Notes under the pieces: generated by a model
Seen by the model: the letters and a program-made list of their open reading frames with translations, nothing else
Database searches by the model: none
Told to the model about the DNA's origin: nothing
Source: Marinomonas profundimaris
Lineage (GTDB): Bacteria > Pseudomonadota > Gammaproteobacteria > Pseudomonadales > Marinomonadaceae
Assembly (NCBI RefSeq): GCF_000508165.1
Contig: NZ_AYOZ01000008.1
Span: 28,986 to 92,985, forward strand
Direction of reading: 5' to 3'
DNA: 64,000 bases
Program-made: the position numbers and the translations under genes
Shown here: positions 36,801 to 48,417 of the stretch, one piece after another
How positions within the stretch are numbered: the stretch's first letter is position 1
How the letters are laid out: each line of letters starts with the position of its first letter

Positions 36801-38651
36801 CTAAATGTATAGTTTCTTGTTTTTACGGCCACCGTACACAAGATTCACCTGTGCACGAGTTACAACAATTGCCGTAAACATCGAAGTAAGAATACCCAGC
36901 GACAACGTCACCGCGAAGCCTTTTACCGGACCCGTACCCACGGCAAACAAAATAACCGCAACCAGTAAGGTAGTGATATTGGCGTCTAAAATAGTCGTGA
37001 ATGCGCGGTTAAAACCAGAATGTATGGCTTGCTGGCTTGGTACCCCACTGGCTAACTCCTCTTTTATCCTAGAGAAAATCAACACATTCGCATCCACCGC
37101 CATCCCCATGGTCAGTACGATACCTGCGATACCCGGCAGTGTCAGCGTTGCTCCCATAATAGACATACACGCCATCAAGAGAATAATGTTCAACACCAAC
37201 GACACATTGGCAAAAATACCAAATACTTTGTAGTAAACCAGCATAAACAGCATGACAACAAGCATACCAATTTGCGCAGAACTCACACCCAGTTGGATAT
37301 TTTCAGCACCCAAGCTTGGCCCAATGGTACGCTCTTCAACAAAGTAGATTGGCGCCGCTAATGCACCAGCACGAAGCAGAAGTGCCAACTCAGAAGATTC
37401 ACGAGGACTGTCCAAACCCGTAATACGGAATGAATTACCCAATGTCGTCTGAATGGTCGCTAAAGAAATAATACCCTTCTCGCTGTAGCTCTTACGAACC
37501 TCCTCCATTTTGCCGTCTTTCTCAACAAAACGACTGCGAGATTTGTGCTCGATAAACACCACCGCCATATTACGACCCACAGCCGAGCGAGTGACCTTGC
37601 TCATTTGCTTGCCGCCTTTAGAGTCAAGGCTGATATTTACTTGAGGCTGACCATTCTCATCAAAGGAAGAGCTTGCATCCGATACACTGTCACCAGTAAT
37701 AATAATGTCGCGCTCTAAACGCGCTGTTCGTCCACTGCCATCACGAAAAGACATAGTTTCAATGTCTGTGCCTTTATCGTCTAAACCAGCTTCCAAATGA
37801 AACTCAAGGTTAGCTGTCGCACCAATAATACGCTTTGCCGCCGCTGTGTCTTGCACACCAGGCAACTCAACCACAATACGATTACTACCTTGACGCTGCA
37901 CCAAAGGCTCCGCCACACCCAGTTCGTTCACACGATTACGAAGTGTCGTTAAGTTTTGCTGTAACGCGTAGGATTCAATTTCTTTCTTAGACGCTTCGGT
38001 AAAGCTGATGTCTAGGTAAAACTCACCTTCTTCCTGACGTGTTCCGTAGCGATACTCAGAAAACTCCTCTTTTAATAAGTTCTCCGCCAACGACAAATCC
38101 GCTTCTTGCAAAAAGCGTATCGACAAAATGCCATCTTCAATATTAACACTGCGGTAACGTACGCGATCTTTACGCAACGCTGCCTTCATTTCACTCGAGC
38201 TCACTTCAAGCTTTTGCTTAAGCGCTGCAGGCGTATCCACTTCCAACAAGAAATGCACACCACCACGAAGGTCTAAACCTAACTTAGCCGGACCAGCCCC
38301 CAAGGAAGACAACCAATCTGGTGTCGTAGGAACAAGGTTCAAAGCGGTTACAAAGTCATCACCCAGTGCTGCCGCCACGACGGGCTTGGCAGCGAGTTGG
38401 TCCTCACCACTATTAAAGCGCAAGGTACCGCCAGCAGAGGTAAGCTCTGCTTCTTTCAATTCTATGTTTGCTTTCGAAAGCGCTGTTCTTGCTTTCTGCA
38501 ATGCTTGCTCATCCACAACGGAAGTTGCTTTTTGGGTAGACAGTTGTAGCGCTGGATCATCCGGATAAAGATTTGGGAAGGCATAGAGTAGCCCCAAAGC
38601 CAAAACAAGAAGAATTAGCAAATACTTCCACAAGGGATACTTGTTAAGCAT
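36801..38651 (-). CDS. secD: Protein translocase subunit SecD
   Basis: 616 residues. One N-terminal membrane segment (YLLILLVLALGLLYAFPNLY), a large periplasmic domain starting with LGLDLRGGVHFLLEV near residue 125, and five further membrane segments (GMAVDANVLIFSRIKEE near residue 523). It works with SecF. A terminator-like hairpin between yajC and secD may reduce read-through. Confidence 0.97.
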   Translation of the reverse strand: MLNKYPLWKYLLILLVLALGLLYAFPNLYPDDPALQLSTQKATSVVDEQALQKARTALSKANIELKEAELTSAGGTLRFNSGEDQLAAKPVVAAALGDDFVTALNLVPTTPDWLSSLGAGPAKLGLDLRGGVHFLLEVDTPAALKQKLEVSSSEMKAALRKDRVRYRSVNIEDGILSIRFLQEADLSLAENLLKEEFSEYRYGTRQEEGEFYLDISFTEASKKEIESYALQQNLTTLRNRVNELGVAEPLVQRQGSNRIVVELPGVQDTAAAKRIIGATANLEFHLEAGLDDKGTDIETMSFRDGSGRTARLERDIIITGDSVSDASSSFDENGQPQVNISLDSKGGKQMSKVTRSAVGRNMAVVFIEHKSRSRFVEKDGKMEEVRKSYSEKGIISLATIQTTLGNSFRITGLDSPRESSELALLLRAGALAAPIYFVEERTIGPSLGAENIQLGVSSAQIGMLVVMLFMLVYYKVFGIFANVSLVLNIILLMACMSIMGATLTLPGIAGIVLTMGMAVDANVLIFSRIKEELASGVPSQQAIHSGFNRAFTTILDANITTLLVAVILFAVGTGPVKGFAVTLSLGILTSMFTAIVVTRAQVNLVYGGRKNKKLYI

Positions 38652-38697
38652 GAAAAATCCTTTATACCTGAAAATTTTTGAATGGATCGATAAAAAA

Positions 38698-38725
38698 GAA
38701 AAGCGCCTATGGAAGGCGCTTTTCT
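38698..38725 (-). terminator. Hairpin between yajC and secD
   Basis: AAAAGCGCCT and AGGCGCTTTT form a strong stem, with a T-rich stretch after it on the minus strand. It may act as a partial terminator inside the operon. Confidence 0.75.
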
Positions 38726-38732
38726 CAGAAAG

Positions 38733-39059
38733 TTAAATAGACTTTAACGTTCCTTTAGGCAATACAGCAGCAACAGAAGACTTTTGGAACTTCATCTCAA
38801 CGCCTTCAGAAACTTCAAGCACTACGTAGTTATCATCTACTTTAGTGACTTTACCCAAAACACCACCGCCTGTTACTACTTCGGTGCCTTTATCCAAAGA
38901 CGCGATCAAGTTTTTATGCTCTTTCGCACGCTTTGCCTGTGGGCGCCACATAAGGAAGTAGAAAATGACAACGAAGCCAGCAAGAAGTACTAGGTTAAAA
39001 ATACCTGCATCTGCTGTTGCGCCGCCTTCAGCGTAAGCTGGTGAGATCAATGCGATCAT
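38733..39059 (-). CDS. yajC: Sec translocon accessory protein YajC
   Basis: 108 residues. An N-terminal segment with a membrane helix (FNLVLLAGFVVIFYFLMWRP) and a soluble tail with KEHKNLIASLDKGTEVVTGG, the family signature. It associates with SecDF. It follows tgt in the queA-tgt-yajC-secDF order. Confidence 0.96.
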   Translation of the reverse strand: MIALISPAYAEGGATADAGIFNLVLLAGFVVIFYFLMWRPQAKRAKEHKNLIASLDKGTEVVTGGGVLGKVTKVDDNYVVLEVSEGVEMKFQKSSVAAVLPKGTLKSI

Positions 39060-39126
39060 GTGTTAACTCTCCAATGGTTTATGAAACTGTTGCGATCCCT
39101 TTATGTAAGGAATCTGCATATTTTGT

Positions 39127-41342
<2,216 letters not shown>

Positions 41343-41453
41343 GAAAAGAAAACTACCTAGAAAAAACGACCCAGCATTTTATCGAAATTCCATCTAAAAA
41401 GGTACTTCCGAGCGACACCATATTAAAAAGATAAAAAATAATATCTTAATGCA

Positions 41454-41481
41454 TTGACACCAAGACAAATTAACATACAAT
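41454..41481 (+). promoter_or_regulatory. Promoter of tRNA-Leu
   Basis: TTGACA (41454-41459) and TACAAT (41476-41481) are spaced by 16 bp. The tRNA begins 20 bp downstream, leaving room for a short 5' leader removed by RNase P. Confidence 0.75.
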
Positions 41482-41500
41482 ACGCCTCACCTTTTTCAAG

Positions 41501-41585
41501 GCCAGTGTGGTGGAATTGTTAGACTCGACGGATTCAAAATCCGTTGCCGAAAGGCGTGGCGGTTCGAGTCCGCCTACTGGTACCA
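41501..41585 (+). tRNA. tRNA-Leu (anticodon CAA)
   Basis: The arms fold as a class II tRNA with a long variable arm. The anticodon loop TTCAAAA gives anticodon CAA, reading UUG. The acceptor ends are GCCAGTG and TACTGGT with GU pairs at both ends, and CCA is encoded (41583-41585). The D-loop reads AATTGTTAG where most bacterial tRNA-Leu have AATTGGTAG, so position 19 is U rather than the near-invariant G. Confidence 0.95.
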
Positions 41586-41589
41586 ACAT

Positions 41590-41623
41590 AAAAAGCCCTG
41601 ATCATTGATCAGGGCTTTTTTTT
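41590..41623 (+). terminator. Terminator after tRNA-Leu
   Basis: AAAAGCCCTGATCA and TCAGGGCTTTT form a stem, followed by eight T. Confidence 0.93.
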
Positions 41624-41685
41624 GCTTCCTTGAATGTCATTCTGGAACCAAGCAATTTAACAATAGAATCATTTAGGAACGAACC

Positions 41686-41877
41686 ATGAACCGTCGTAAA
41701 AAAATCAAAGATATATACGATAAACGAATGAAGCAAGCCAACTTAAAGGTTAATCCTAAAAAGGCAAAACCTAAGTACATCTCCAAAGCCGAACGCGCTT
41801 TAATGGAAGCCGAAGCCGCTGTGAATCCAACCACCGATGCTGACACGCCAGAATCAAGCGAAACAAAAGACGCTTAG
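41686..41877 (+). CDS. DUF2986 family small protein
   Basis: 63 residues. The start MNRRKKIKDIYDKRMKQAN and the middle KPKYISKAERA are the conserved parts of the DUF2986 family, found in marine gammaproteobacteria. The N-terminus is very basic; the tail is acidic and variable. The function is unknown. TTTAGGAACGAACC precedes the start. The stop codon overlaps the end of the convergent XRE gene by 4 bp. Confidence 0.85.
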   Translation: MNRRKKIKDIYDKRMKQANLKVNPKKAKPKYISKAERALMEAEAAVNPTTDADTPESSETKDA

Positions 41878-42692
41878 AATCTAGCCCTAAAATGCCAGTC
41901 GCCCTCTTTCATATCATTTTTGATTGACTGGCAAATGTCACCATCTATGTGGTCATTGTCTATATTGTACAGTCCACATTGAGCAACAGCGTGTTTTCTA
42001 TTGATGCTCAATCCCAGATATTCATAAATCACTCGCGCACAACATGGCGCCCTTTCCCCACTTCCAGAAACGCCCAACCGCAATCCAGATAAACGGTCAA
42101 TACGATTTTGAAACGACGGATAAAGAATAATTTGCGTCATTTCAACGTGCGTCGTGGTCTCGTAATCAATCAAGAACAAACGATCAGACAACAATTGCAC
42201 CACACCACTGTAAACCCCATGAAAAGATTTTTTTAGACTGCGAGGATTCAACCGTTCAGTGCGTTGATAATAGGTTTTATCACCTTGAGATTCGATATGA
42301 ATCAAGGTTCGCAGTATCTGTCCTGGGCATGCCATCGACAAATAATATTCAAAATAATAGCCACCATACTTTGCCAACCCTTGCTGGCCAGACTGATTCA
42401 GACGATTAAATTGGATCTGTTCCGGAGAGAGCTTTTTAACCTCTTCAGCCTGACGAATAGGACGCGCCTGCACCCGTTTAACAAATTGCTCGTGGGGAAG
42501 CAAAATTTCGGCAATTTCAACACCAAAAAATTCACAAATTCGCCGCTGTGTACTGTTACTTGGGCTCGTCGTTCCATTGAGATAGCGATTGAACTGAGCA
42601 CGATTAATACCTATACGTCGACACACTTCTGCAACCGATTTGTAATAGCTGCATAACAATTTCAAATTATCCGAAAAATCCTGATTCATCAC
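41874..42692 (-). CDS. XRE-type helix-turn-helix regulator
   Basis: 272 residues. The N-terminal helix-turn-helix is SVAEVCRRIGINRAQFNRYL (about residues 18-37) followed by NGTTSPSNSTQRRICEFFGV. The rest (about 80-272) is an unassigned ligand or effector domain seen in marine bacteria next to transport genes. It is divergent from the symporter-aspartase-asparaginase operon at 42891, with a 198-bp gap, so it is a candidate regulator of that operon. Confidence 0.8.
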   Translation of the reverse strand: MMNQDFSDNLKLLCSYYKSVAEVCRRIGINRAQFNRYLNGTTSPSNSTQRRICEFFGVEIAEILLPHEQFVKRVQARPIRQAEEVKKLSPEQIQFNRLNQSGQQGLAKYGGYYFEYYLSMACPGQILRTLIHIESQGDKTYYQRTERLNPRSLKKSFHGVYSGVVQLLSDRLFLIDYETTTHVEMTQIILYPSFQNRIDRLSGLRLGVSGSGERAPCCARVIYEYLGLSINRKHAVAQCGLYNIDNDHIDGDICQSIKNDMKEGDWHFRARF

Positions 42693-42890
42693 TCACCTCT
42701 CAAGAACCCGCAAGCTGCCAGTGTAATCAATACTCATCATAAAGAATACGCAATTAAAGATGCTACCTGATGCCATAAGAGCATCAGATAGCATTAACTA
42801 GTTTCTTTTTACGAACTGCCTTTCTGCCTCTCTTTTCGTTTCAATAAACACTCTACCCCCAAAAACAAATCTAATAAAAAAGGAGTTCCC

Positions 42891-44315
42891 ATGTTATCCC
42901 TTCTGACTGACTTGCTCTGGAGCAAAGTCTTGATCGCAGTTCTCATTGGCATTGGCATTTGGTTCACTATTGCCACTCGCTTTGTGCAGTTTCGTTATTT
43001 TGGCAATATGTTTGGCATCTTAACCGCCAAACACCATGAACCCGATGGAAAACACTTAAGCTCCTTTCAGGCCCTAATCCTCTCTGTCGCAGGGCGCGTT
43101 GGGGGCGGCAATATCGCTGGTGTGGCGGTTGCCATCACCATTGGCGGTCCAGGCGCTATCTTTTGGATGTGGGCAGTTGGCTTGATGGGCATGGCAACCA
43201 GCTTTGTCGAATGCATGCTTGCACAAACCTATAAGTCAGCAGAAAGCGACGGTACTTATCGTGGTGGGCCCGCGTTTTATATTGAGCGCGGTTTGGGTAA
43301 AAACTGGAAATGGCTGTCTGTGCTGTACTCCATTTTACTGTTGGCTACCTTTGGCATCGCGTTTACAACCCTACAATCTTATTCTGTGGCTACGTCATTG
43401 GAAGACGCGTTTGGTATCCCTCCTTACTACAGTGGTATTGGCATGGCACTCATTGTCGGTCTTATTATATTTGGTGGCGTCAAACGCATTGCACAAGTTG
43501 CCGAGATTTTGGTTCCTGTTATGGCTGGCGGTTATTTGTTGATTGCGCTCATTGTGCTCGCAATGAATTTAAGCGCCATTCCAGATACGCTGATGATGAT
43601 TGTGAAAAGCGCCTTTGGCTTAGAACCAGCATTTGGCGGTGGCATTGGCGCGGCTATTCTGATGGGCGTAAAGCGTGGTTTATTTTCAAACGAAGCAGGA
43701 CTTGGTAGCGCACCAAACGTGGCGGCCGTTGCGCACATCCCTCATCCTGCCAATCAAGGCATAGTGCAAGCATTCTCTGTTTTCATCGATACGATTATTT
43801 TGTGTACTTGTACGGCATTAATCATTCTTCTTGGCACCGCATATGATCCAAGCAATACAGATACGATTCAGGGTGTTGCTCTAACCCAAGCCTCGCTGGC
43901 GACACACATGGGCGATTATGGACGCATGTTTGTCAGTATCGCATTGCTGCTATTTGGCTTTAGTACAATCCTATACAACTACTATTTAGGTGAAAACAGT
44001 GTCAGCTATTTAACCAAGTCTGATAATCATGGGTTTTATATGAACGCCTTTCGAGTGGTGATTATCTGCCTTTGCTGCACGGGCGCCATTTTGGATCTCG
44101 GTACTGTTTTCGCCTTTGCTGACTTAAGCATGGGACTATTAGCGCTGGTTAACTTAATTGCTCTCGCCTTGTTATTCAAAGTCGCCAAGCGCATCTTGAA
44201 AGACTTTGATGACCAGCGTAAGCAAGGTCAGAAAACACCAACCTTCGAAGCGAATCGCTTTGACGATTTAGAAATCGATCAAGCCTCTTGGCCCAATGAA
44301 GAAAAGAACCAATAA
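42891..44315 (+). CDS. Sodium:alanine/glycine-type amino-acid symporter (AGCS family)
   Basis: 474 residues with about ten hydrophobic segments. The motifs FQALILSVAGRVGGGNIAGV (near residue 60) and FSNEAGLGSAPNVAA (near residue 265) are AGCS signatures. AAAAAGGAG precedes the ATG. Placed before aspA and ansA, it likely imports asparagine, aspartate or a related amino acid rather than alanine; this is inferred from context. Confidence 0.88.
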   Translation: MLSLLTDLLWSKVLIAVLIGIGIWFTIATRFVQFRYFGNMFGILTAKHHEPDGKHLSSFQALILSVAGRVGGGNIAGVAVAITIGGPGAIFWMWAVGLMGMATSFVECMLAQTYKSAESDGTYRGGPAFYIERGLGKNWKWLSVLYSILLLATFGIAFTTLQSYSVATSLEDAFGIPPYYSGIGMALIVGLIIFGGVKRIAQVAEILVPVMAGGYLLIALIVLAMNLSAIPDTLMMIVKSAFGLEPAFGGGIGAAILMGVKRGLFSNEAGLGSAPNVAAVAHIPHPANQGIVQAFSVFIDTIILCTCTALIILLGTAYDPSNTDTIQGVALTQASLATHMGDYGRMFVSIALLLFGFSTILYNYYLGENSVSYLTKSDNHGFYMNAFRVVIICLCCTGAILDLGTVFAFADLSMGLLALVNLIALALLFKVAKRILKDFDDQRKQGQKTPTFEANRFDDLEIDQASWPNEEKNQ

Positions 44316-44328
44316 ACCCTTAATATGT

Positions 44329-44353
44329 CACCTCATTGTGTATCAGTGAGGTG
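44329..44353 (+). other. Hairpin between symporter gene and aspA
   Basis: CACCTCA and TGAGGTG form a 7-bp stem with no T-run, just before the aspA ribosome site. It may set relative expression by RNA processing. Confidence 0.45.
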
Positions 44354-44366
44354 TTAGGAAACCATC

Positions 44367-45770
44367 ATGAATACTCGTTCCGAATACGACCTACTTGGTA
44401 ACATGGACATTCCAGTCGATGCCCTTTACGGCATTCAAACACAACGTGCCGCGCAGAACTTTTCAATCACTGGCATTCCTATTTCACACTTTCCCGAATT
44501 GATCAAAGCGTTAGCCATGGTCAAAGCCGCCGCCGCTCGTACCAATCAGGAAATGAAATTATTAACCGCTGAAAAGGCCGACGCCATCGTGTTTGCTTGC
44601 CAAGACTTAATCCTAGGCAAACATCACGACCAGTTCATTGTTGACGTAATACAGGGTGGTGCTGGCACTTCAACCAACATGAACGCAAATGAAGTCATTG
44701 CGAACATTGCCTTATTGAAACTCGGTCATGAAAAAGGGGAGTACAAGTACCTACACCCAAACGATGATGTAAACCGGTCACAATCCACTAACGACGCCTA
44801 CCCAACAGCGGCATGTTTGGGCATTCAATTTGCGGCAGACAATTTTTTGCCCAGTCTCGCTTCGTTAAAAGAAGCGCTGGAAACCAAAGCGTGCGAGTTT
44901 TCACACATTGTAAAAATGGGTCGAACACAACTTCAAGACGCCGTACCAATGACACTAGGACAAGAATTTGATGCATTTGCCGTGACTTTAGGCGAAGACA
45001 TTGACCGTATCCGTGAGGCTTGCACCTTGCTTTGCGAAGTTAACCTAGGTGGTACAGCCATTGGGACAGGCATTAACACTCCAGAAGGCTACTCTAAGAT
45101 CGTCGTAGAAAAACTCGCGACCATTTCAACAAAACCACTTGTATCGGCCAGCAATCTTGTTGAAGCCACCTCTGACATGGGCGCTTTTGTGTTTTTTTCT
45201 GGCATCCTAAAACGCCTAGCCATTAAGCTAAGCAAAATGAGCAACGACCTGCGTTTACTGTCTAGCGGACCTCGCACTGGATTAGGTGAAATCAATTTAC
45301 CCCCAATGCAACCAGGCTCATCAATTATGCCTGGCAAAGTAAACCCCGTCATTCCGGAAGCTATGAATCAGACCGCGTATCAAGTTATTGCATCGGACCT
45401 TGCGGTCACACTGGCAGCAGAATCGGGGCAATTACAACTAAATGCCATGGAACCTATGATCATTTATAACGTATTAAATTCGCTTAAAATGCTGAAAGAA
45501 GCCTGTCAGATGCTAGAAACACGCTGCATACGTGGCATTACGGCCAATGAAGCCGTATGCGCAGGCCATGTTGAAAATAGCATCGGCATCATTACTGCCC
45601 TAGTGCCTCACATTGGTTATGCCAACGCTTCACGCATTGCCAACACCGCACTGCATACAGGCAATACAGTGAAAGCGCTCGTCATTGAAGAAAATCTCTT
45701 AACCGAAGAGCAAGTAAATATCCTGCTAAGCCCTCAATCCATGCTTTCTCCTAGCAAGGTGGTTATATGA
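44367..45770 (+). CDS. aspA: Aspartate ammonia-lyase
   Basis: 467 residues, fumarase/aspartase superfamily. GSSIMPGKVNPVIPEAMNQ near residue 317 is the superfamily signature with the catalytic Ser loop; GAGTSTNMNANEVIAN near residue 98 binds substrate. It converts aspartate to fumarate and ammonia. Its stop overlaps the start of ansA by 4 bp (ATGA), so asparagine is deamidated and then deaminated within one operon. Confidence 0.93.
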   Translation: MNTRSEYDLLGNMDIPVDALYGIQTQRAAQNFSITGIPISHFPELIKALAMVKAAAARTNQEMKLLTAEKADAIVFACQDLILGKHHDQFIVDVIQGGAGTSTNMNANEVIANIALLKLGHEKGEYKYLHPNDDVNRSQSTNDAYPTAACLGIQFAADNFLPSLASLKEALETKACEFSHIVKMGRTQLQDAVPMTLGQEFDAFAVTLGEDIDRIREACTLLCEVNLGGTAIGTGINTPEGYSKIVVEKLATISTKPLVSASNLVEATSDMGAFVFFSGILKRLAIKLSKMSNDLRLLSSGPRTGLGEINLPPMQPGSSIMPGKVNPVIPEAMNQTAYQVIASDLAVTLAAESGQLQLNAMEPMIIYNVLNSLKMLKEACQMLETRCIRGITANEAVCAGHVENSIGIITALVPHIGYANASRIANTALHTGNTVKALVIEENLLTEEQVNILLSPQSMLSPSKVVI

Positions 45771-46795
45771 GCGCTCAAGTACTAATCTTGTACACGGGCG
45801 GAACAATCGGCATGGTTGAAACAGAGCAGGGCTTAGCCCCTGCTTCTGGCTTGCAAGAACGCATCGAAATAGCATTGGGAGAAAGCATAAACACGCTTCC
45901 ATCTTTTGAAGTACTGGAAATTTCTCCCTTAATTGACAGCGCCAACATCACGCCCGCCCACTGGACTAAGCTGGTGTCTATCCTCTCAACGCACTGGCAA
46001 GACTACGATGGGTTTGTGGTTCTGCATGGTACGGACACCATGGCGTACACGGCTTCCGCATTGTCTTTTATGTTGGGTGCTTGCACCAAAAACATTTTAT
46101 TAACGGGTTCTCAAATCCCATTAGGTATGAATCGAAGTGATGCCACGTCAAACTTACAAGCCGCGCTATCTTTAGCTGTTTCCCATAGAGTCACCGATGT
46201 CAGCCTTATGTTTGATGGAAAATTAATGCGCGGCAATCGTGTTCAGAAAATAAGCAGCGACCGCTTTGAAGCGTTCCATACGCCCAACGATGACTTACTA
46301 GGCGAGCTTGCCATCAAACTGCAGCTTTATCCGAACCGAATGATTCAAAGTAATACAAACAGCATCCACTCGATTGAAAACAGTATTGTCAGCTTCAAAG
46401 CCGATTCAGTGGCTGTTATCACCCTTCACCCAGGTCAACCTGTCGCCATTTATCAAAGCGTATTAGACGACGATAATTGTAAAGCGATCGTGTTGCAAAC
46501 CTATGGCGCAGGCAATGTACCCGACCAAAATTCAGCGTTTTTGTCTTTCTTAACCGAAGCCATGCTGCGCAAGAAAAACATCGTTAATTTGACTCAATGC
46601 TTGCACGGCGGCGTATCTCAAGGCGCGTATGCGACAGGGTCGATTTTATCGTCGATGAATGTACTAAGCGGAAACGATATGACGCTAGAAGCCGCCTTCT
46701 GTAAACTCCACTGGCTGATTGCCTCTGGGGAAAACTATTACGGCATAGTCGAAAAGTGGACGGTCAATTATTGCGGAGAATTCACACCATCATAA
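45767..46795 (+). CDS. ansA: L-asparaginase, type I (AnsA-like)
   Basis: 342 residues, no signal peptide, so a cytoplasmic enzyme. The N-terminal motif LILYTGGTIGM carries the first catalytic Thr and HGTDTMAYTASAL (near residue 87) the second Thr-Asp pair. It hydrolyses asparagine to aspartate and ammonia, feeding the adjacent aspartase. Confidence 0.93.
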   Translation: MSAQVLILYTGGTIGMVETEQGLAPASGLQERIEIALGESINTLPSFEVLEISPLIDSANITPAHWTKLVSILSTHWQDYDGFVVLHGTDTMAYTASALSFMLGACTKNILLTGSQIPLGMNRSDATSNLQAALSLAVSHRVTDVSLMFDGKLMRGNRVQKISSDRFEAFHTPNDDLLGELAIKLQLYPNRMIQSNTNSIHSIENSIVSFKADSVAVITLHPGQPVAIYQSVLDDDNCKAIVLQTYGAGNVPDQNSAFLSFLTEAMLRKKNIVNLTQCLHGGVSQGAYATGSILSSMNVLSGNDMTLEAAFCKLHWLIASGENYYGIVEKWTVNYCGEFTPS

Positions 46796-46799
46796 TCAA

Positions 46800-46843
46800 T
46801 GACGGAGTTAAGGTCGTTAATCCATCTTACTCCGTCATATTTT
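46800..46843 (+). terminator. Terminator after ansA
   Basis: TGACGGAGT and ACTCCGTCA form a 9-bp stem with a 20-nt loop, followed by ATATTTTA. It ends the symporter operon and overlaps the end of the next, opposite gene. Confidence 0.7.
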
Positions 46844-47198
46844 ATGACTTCAAATCACCCCAAACGGCCCATTCGTTTCCGCATGGATCCAAAAAGTGAA
46901 ACCGCCGGCCACCAGGAAATTCAAAAATGTCCTGCTCTATCGTGCCACCCGCCACTTTTACTTTATCCAACGAGGTTTCCAGGTCGTCACTAAAAAGTAT
47001 CACTAACGCGGCACCGTTCTGTGGACGCGAACAAAAATTCGCCTGAAAAAATCCACCGTCCAATCCTGCATTATCAAAAGCGGCATACTCAGGACCGTAA
47101 TCTTTAAACCCCCAGCCAAATGCTTGCGTAAAAAACGCTTTATTTAATGCCAAATCCCGAGCAGGTAACTCAACGTAATTAATCTTATTTGATTCCAT
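46842..47198 (-). CDS. VOC (glyoxalase/bleomycin-resistance) family protein
   Basis: 118 residues with a single vicinal-oxygen-chelate fold: NYVELPARDLALNKAFFTQAF at the start (positions 7-27) and DIFEFPGGRRFHFLDPCGNEWAVW at the end. The substrate is unknown. It is 10 bp downstream of the DMT transporter gene and probably co-transcribed with it. Confidence 0.85.
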   Translation of the reverse strand: MESNKINYVELPARDLALNKAFFTQAFGWGFKDYGPEYAAFDNAGLDGGFFQANFCSRPQNGAALVILFSDDLETSLDKVKVAGGTIEQDIFEFPGGRRFHFLDPCGNEWAVWGDLKS

Positions 47199-47208
47199 AA
47201 CCTCACCT

Positions 47209-48102
47209 TTACTTAATTGTCGATGTCACAACAAGCATCACACTCACCACTATCATTGCACCACCAACCCACTGCTGCTTTGTCATTTTTTCTGCAAATC
47301 GAACTTTTGAATAATACAAAGTACCCACAATTTCAATCTGTCCAAGCGTCTTTACCAAAGCGGGATTTACCAACGCGAATCCCGTAAACCAGCCAATTGA
47401 ACCCAAGGAGCTCAACACCCCCACCTTACAACTCAGCGCCAACTCATGCCGGAATGGCGCAAACACATCTCTGCTTTTCACTATCTGAATACCGCACAAA
47501 ATCAGCGACTGCAATGCCAAAACATACCAAAGTGTCACACCGGCACTGGTAATCAATGAACCTGACAACGCATGGCTTGCCATCGACGCCGTCACAGACG
47601 TAATAGCAAAACAAAAACCACTCCCAAGCCCAAACAACAACGACGCGTCTTTATGGGCTTGCCGAATATTCTTCCACTTTACGCTCATCACAACCGCACC
47701 CAACACCCCAAACGCAATACCCAGCCACGCGCCAAACGTCAACGTATAATGCAACAGAGGCAAACCAATTAACGCCGCTAACACCGCTTCGGTTTTAGCC
47801 AACAAGGTTCCCAACGCAAAGCTTCCAGATTGAAATGCACGCAACATGAAATACGTCGCCATTATTTGTGCTATCGCACAACTGGTCGCCGCGATATAAA
47901 AGGCAACCTCATTTTCAATTGATACCCAATCAAAAACCTGCCAGCAAAGTATCAAATACAGACTCACCAATGGCAAACCGTACAAGGAGCGAGACATGGT
48001 CGCGTGTAAAAAGCCCGTTTCACGCGCCAGAGTATTTTGATACGCCGTTCTTACAGACTGGCACCCTGCTGCAAACAGAGTGATAAAAATCCACATACCC
48101 AC
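47209..48102 (-). CDS. EamA/DMT-type membrane transporter
   Basis: 297 residues with ten predicted membrane segments in two halves, the layout of EamA-type carriers of metabolites. No substrate can be named. The C-terminal half contains LVNPALVKTLGQIEI, similar to other DMT proteins. It precedes the VOC gene. Confidence 0.82.
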   Translation of the reverse strand: MGMWIFITLFAAGCQSVRTAYQNTLARETGFLHATMSRSLYGLPLVSLYLILCWQVFDWVSIENEVAFYIAATSCAIAQIMATYFMLRAFQSGSFALGTLLAKTEAVLAALIGLPLLHYTLTFGAWLGIAFGVLGAVVMSVKWKNIRQAHKDASLLFGLGSGFCFAITSVTASMASHALSGSLITSAGVTLWYVLALQSLILCGIQIVKSRDVFAPFRHELALSCKVGVLSSLGSIGWFTGFALVNPALVKTLGQIEIVGTLYYSKVRFAEKMTKQQWVGGAMIVVSVMLVVTSTIK

Positions 48103-48172
48103 ACCTTTTATGACCTTAAGAAAGCGCTAGCATGCGGCGATGCCTACTATTTGTAAAAGGAATAAAACTTAT

Positions 48173-48201
48173 ATTTTGGATTCCTTTCGGGAATCCAAAA
48201 T
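48173..48201 (-). terminator. Hairpin after the tautomerase gene
   Basis: ATTTTGGATTCC and GGAATCCAAAAT pair over 12 bp with a short loop. On the minus strand it follows the tautomerase stop codon. The T-run is imperfect. Confidence 0.65.
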
Positions 48202-48209
48202 GCGCGCAA

Positions 48210-48407
48210 TCACTTTTTTCGTAACTCAGTCACTTGCTCGCCCGCAACCCCCCAATTGTCGGTATTCACTTCATCAATCACGACAACCGTCGTCGCTGGA
48301 TTTTTTCCTAGCACATCAACCAACAAATCTGTCGCACCCTTAATCAGCGCCTGTTTTTGCTCTTTTGTAACACCTTCATCGGTAATCCGAATATTCACAT
48401 ACGGCAT
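48210..48407 (-). CDS. 4-oxalocrotonate tautomerase-like protein
   Basis: 65 residues from the ATG at 48407 (MPYVNIRITDEGVTKEQKQ). After removal of Met, Pro1 is the catalytic base of the tautomerase superfamily; the start is fixed by this and by AAGGAGTC just upstream. The substrate is unknown. It follows the flavin reductase gene by 10 bp. Confidence 0.9.
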   Translation of the reverse strand: MPYVNIRITDEGVTKEQKQALIKGATDLLVDVLGKNPATTVVVIDEVNTDNWGVAGEQVTELRKK

Positions 48408-48417
48408 GACGGACTCC

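Noticed and set aside
36805..37233. 142-codon plus-strand frame
   Set aside because: It is a shadow of the membrane part of secD.
41501..41585. tRNA-Leu as an attachment site of an element
   Set aside because: There is no duplicate of the tRNA end and no integrase nearby; neighbouring genes are ordinary chromosome.
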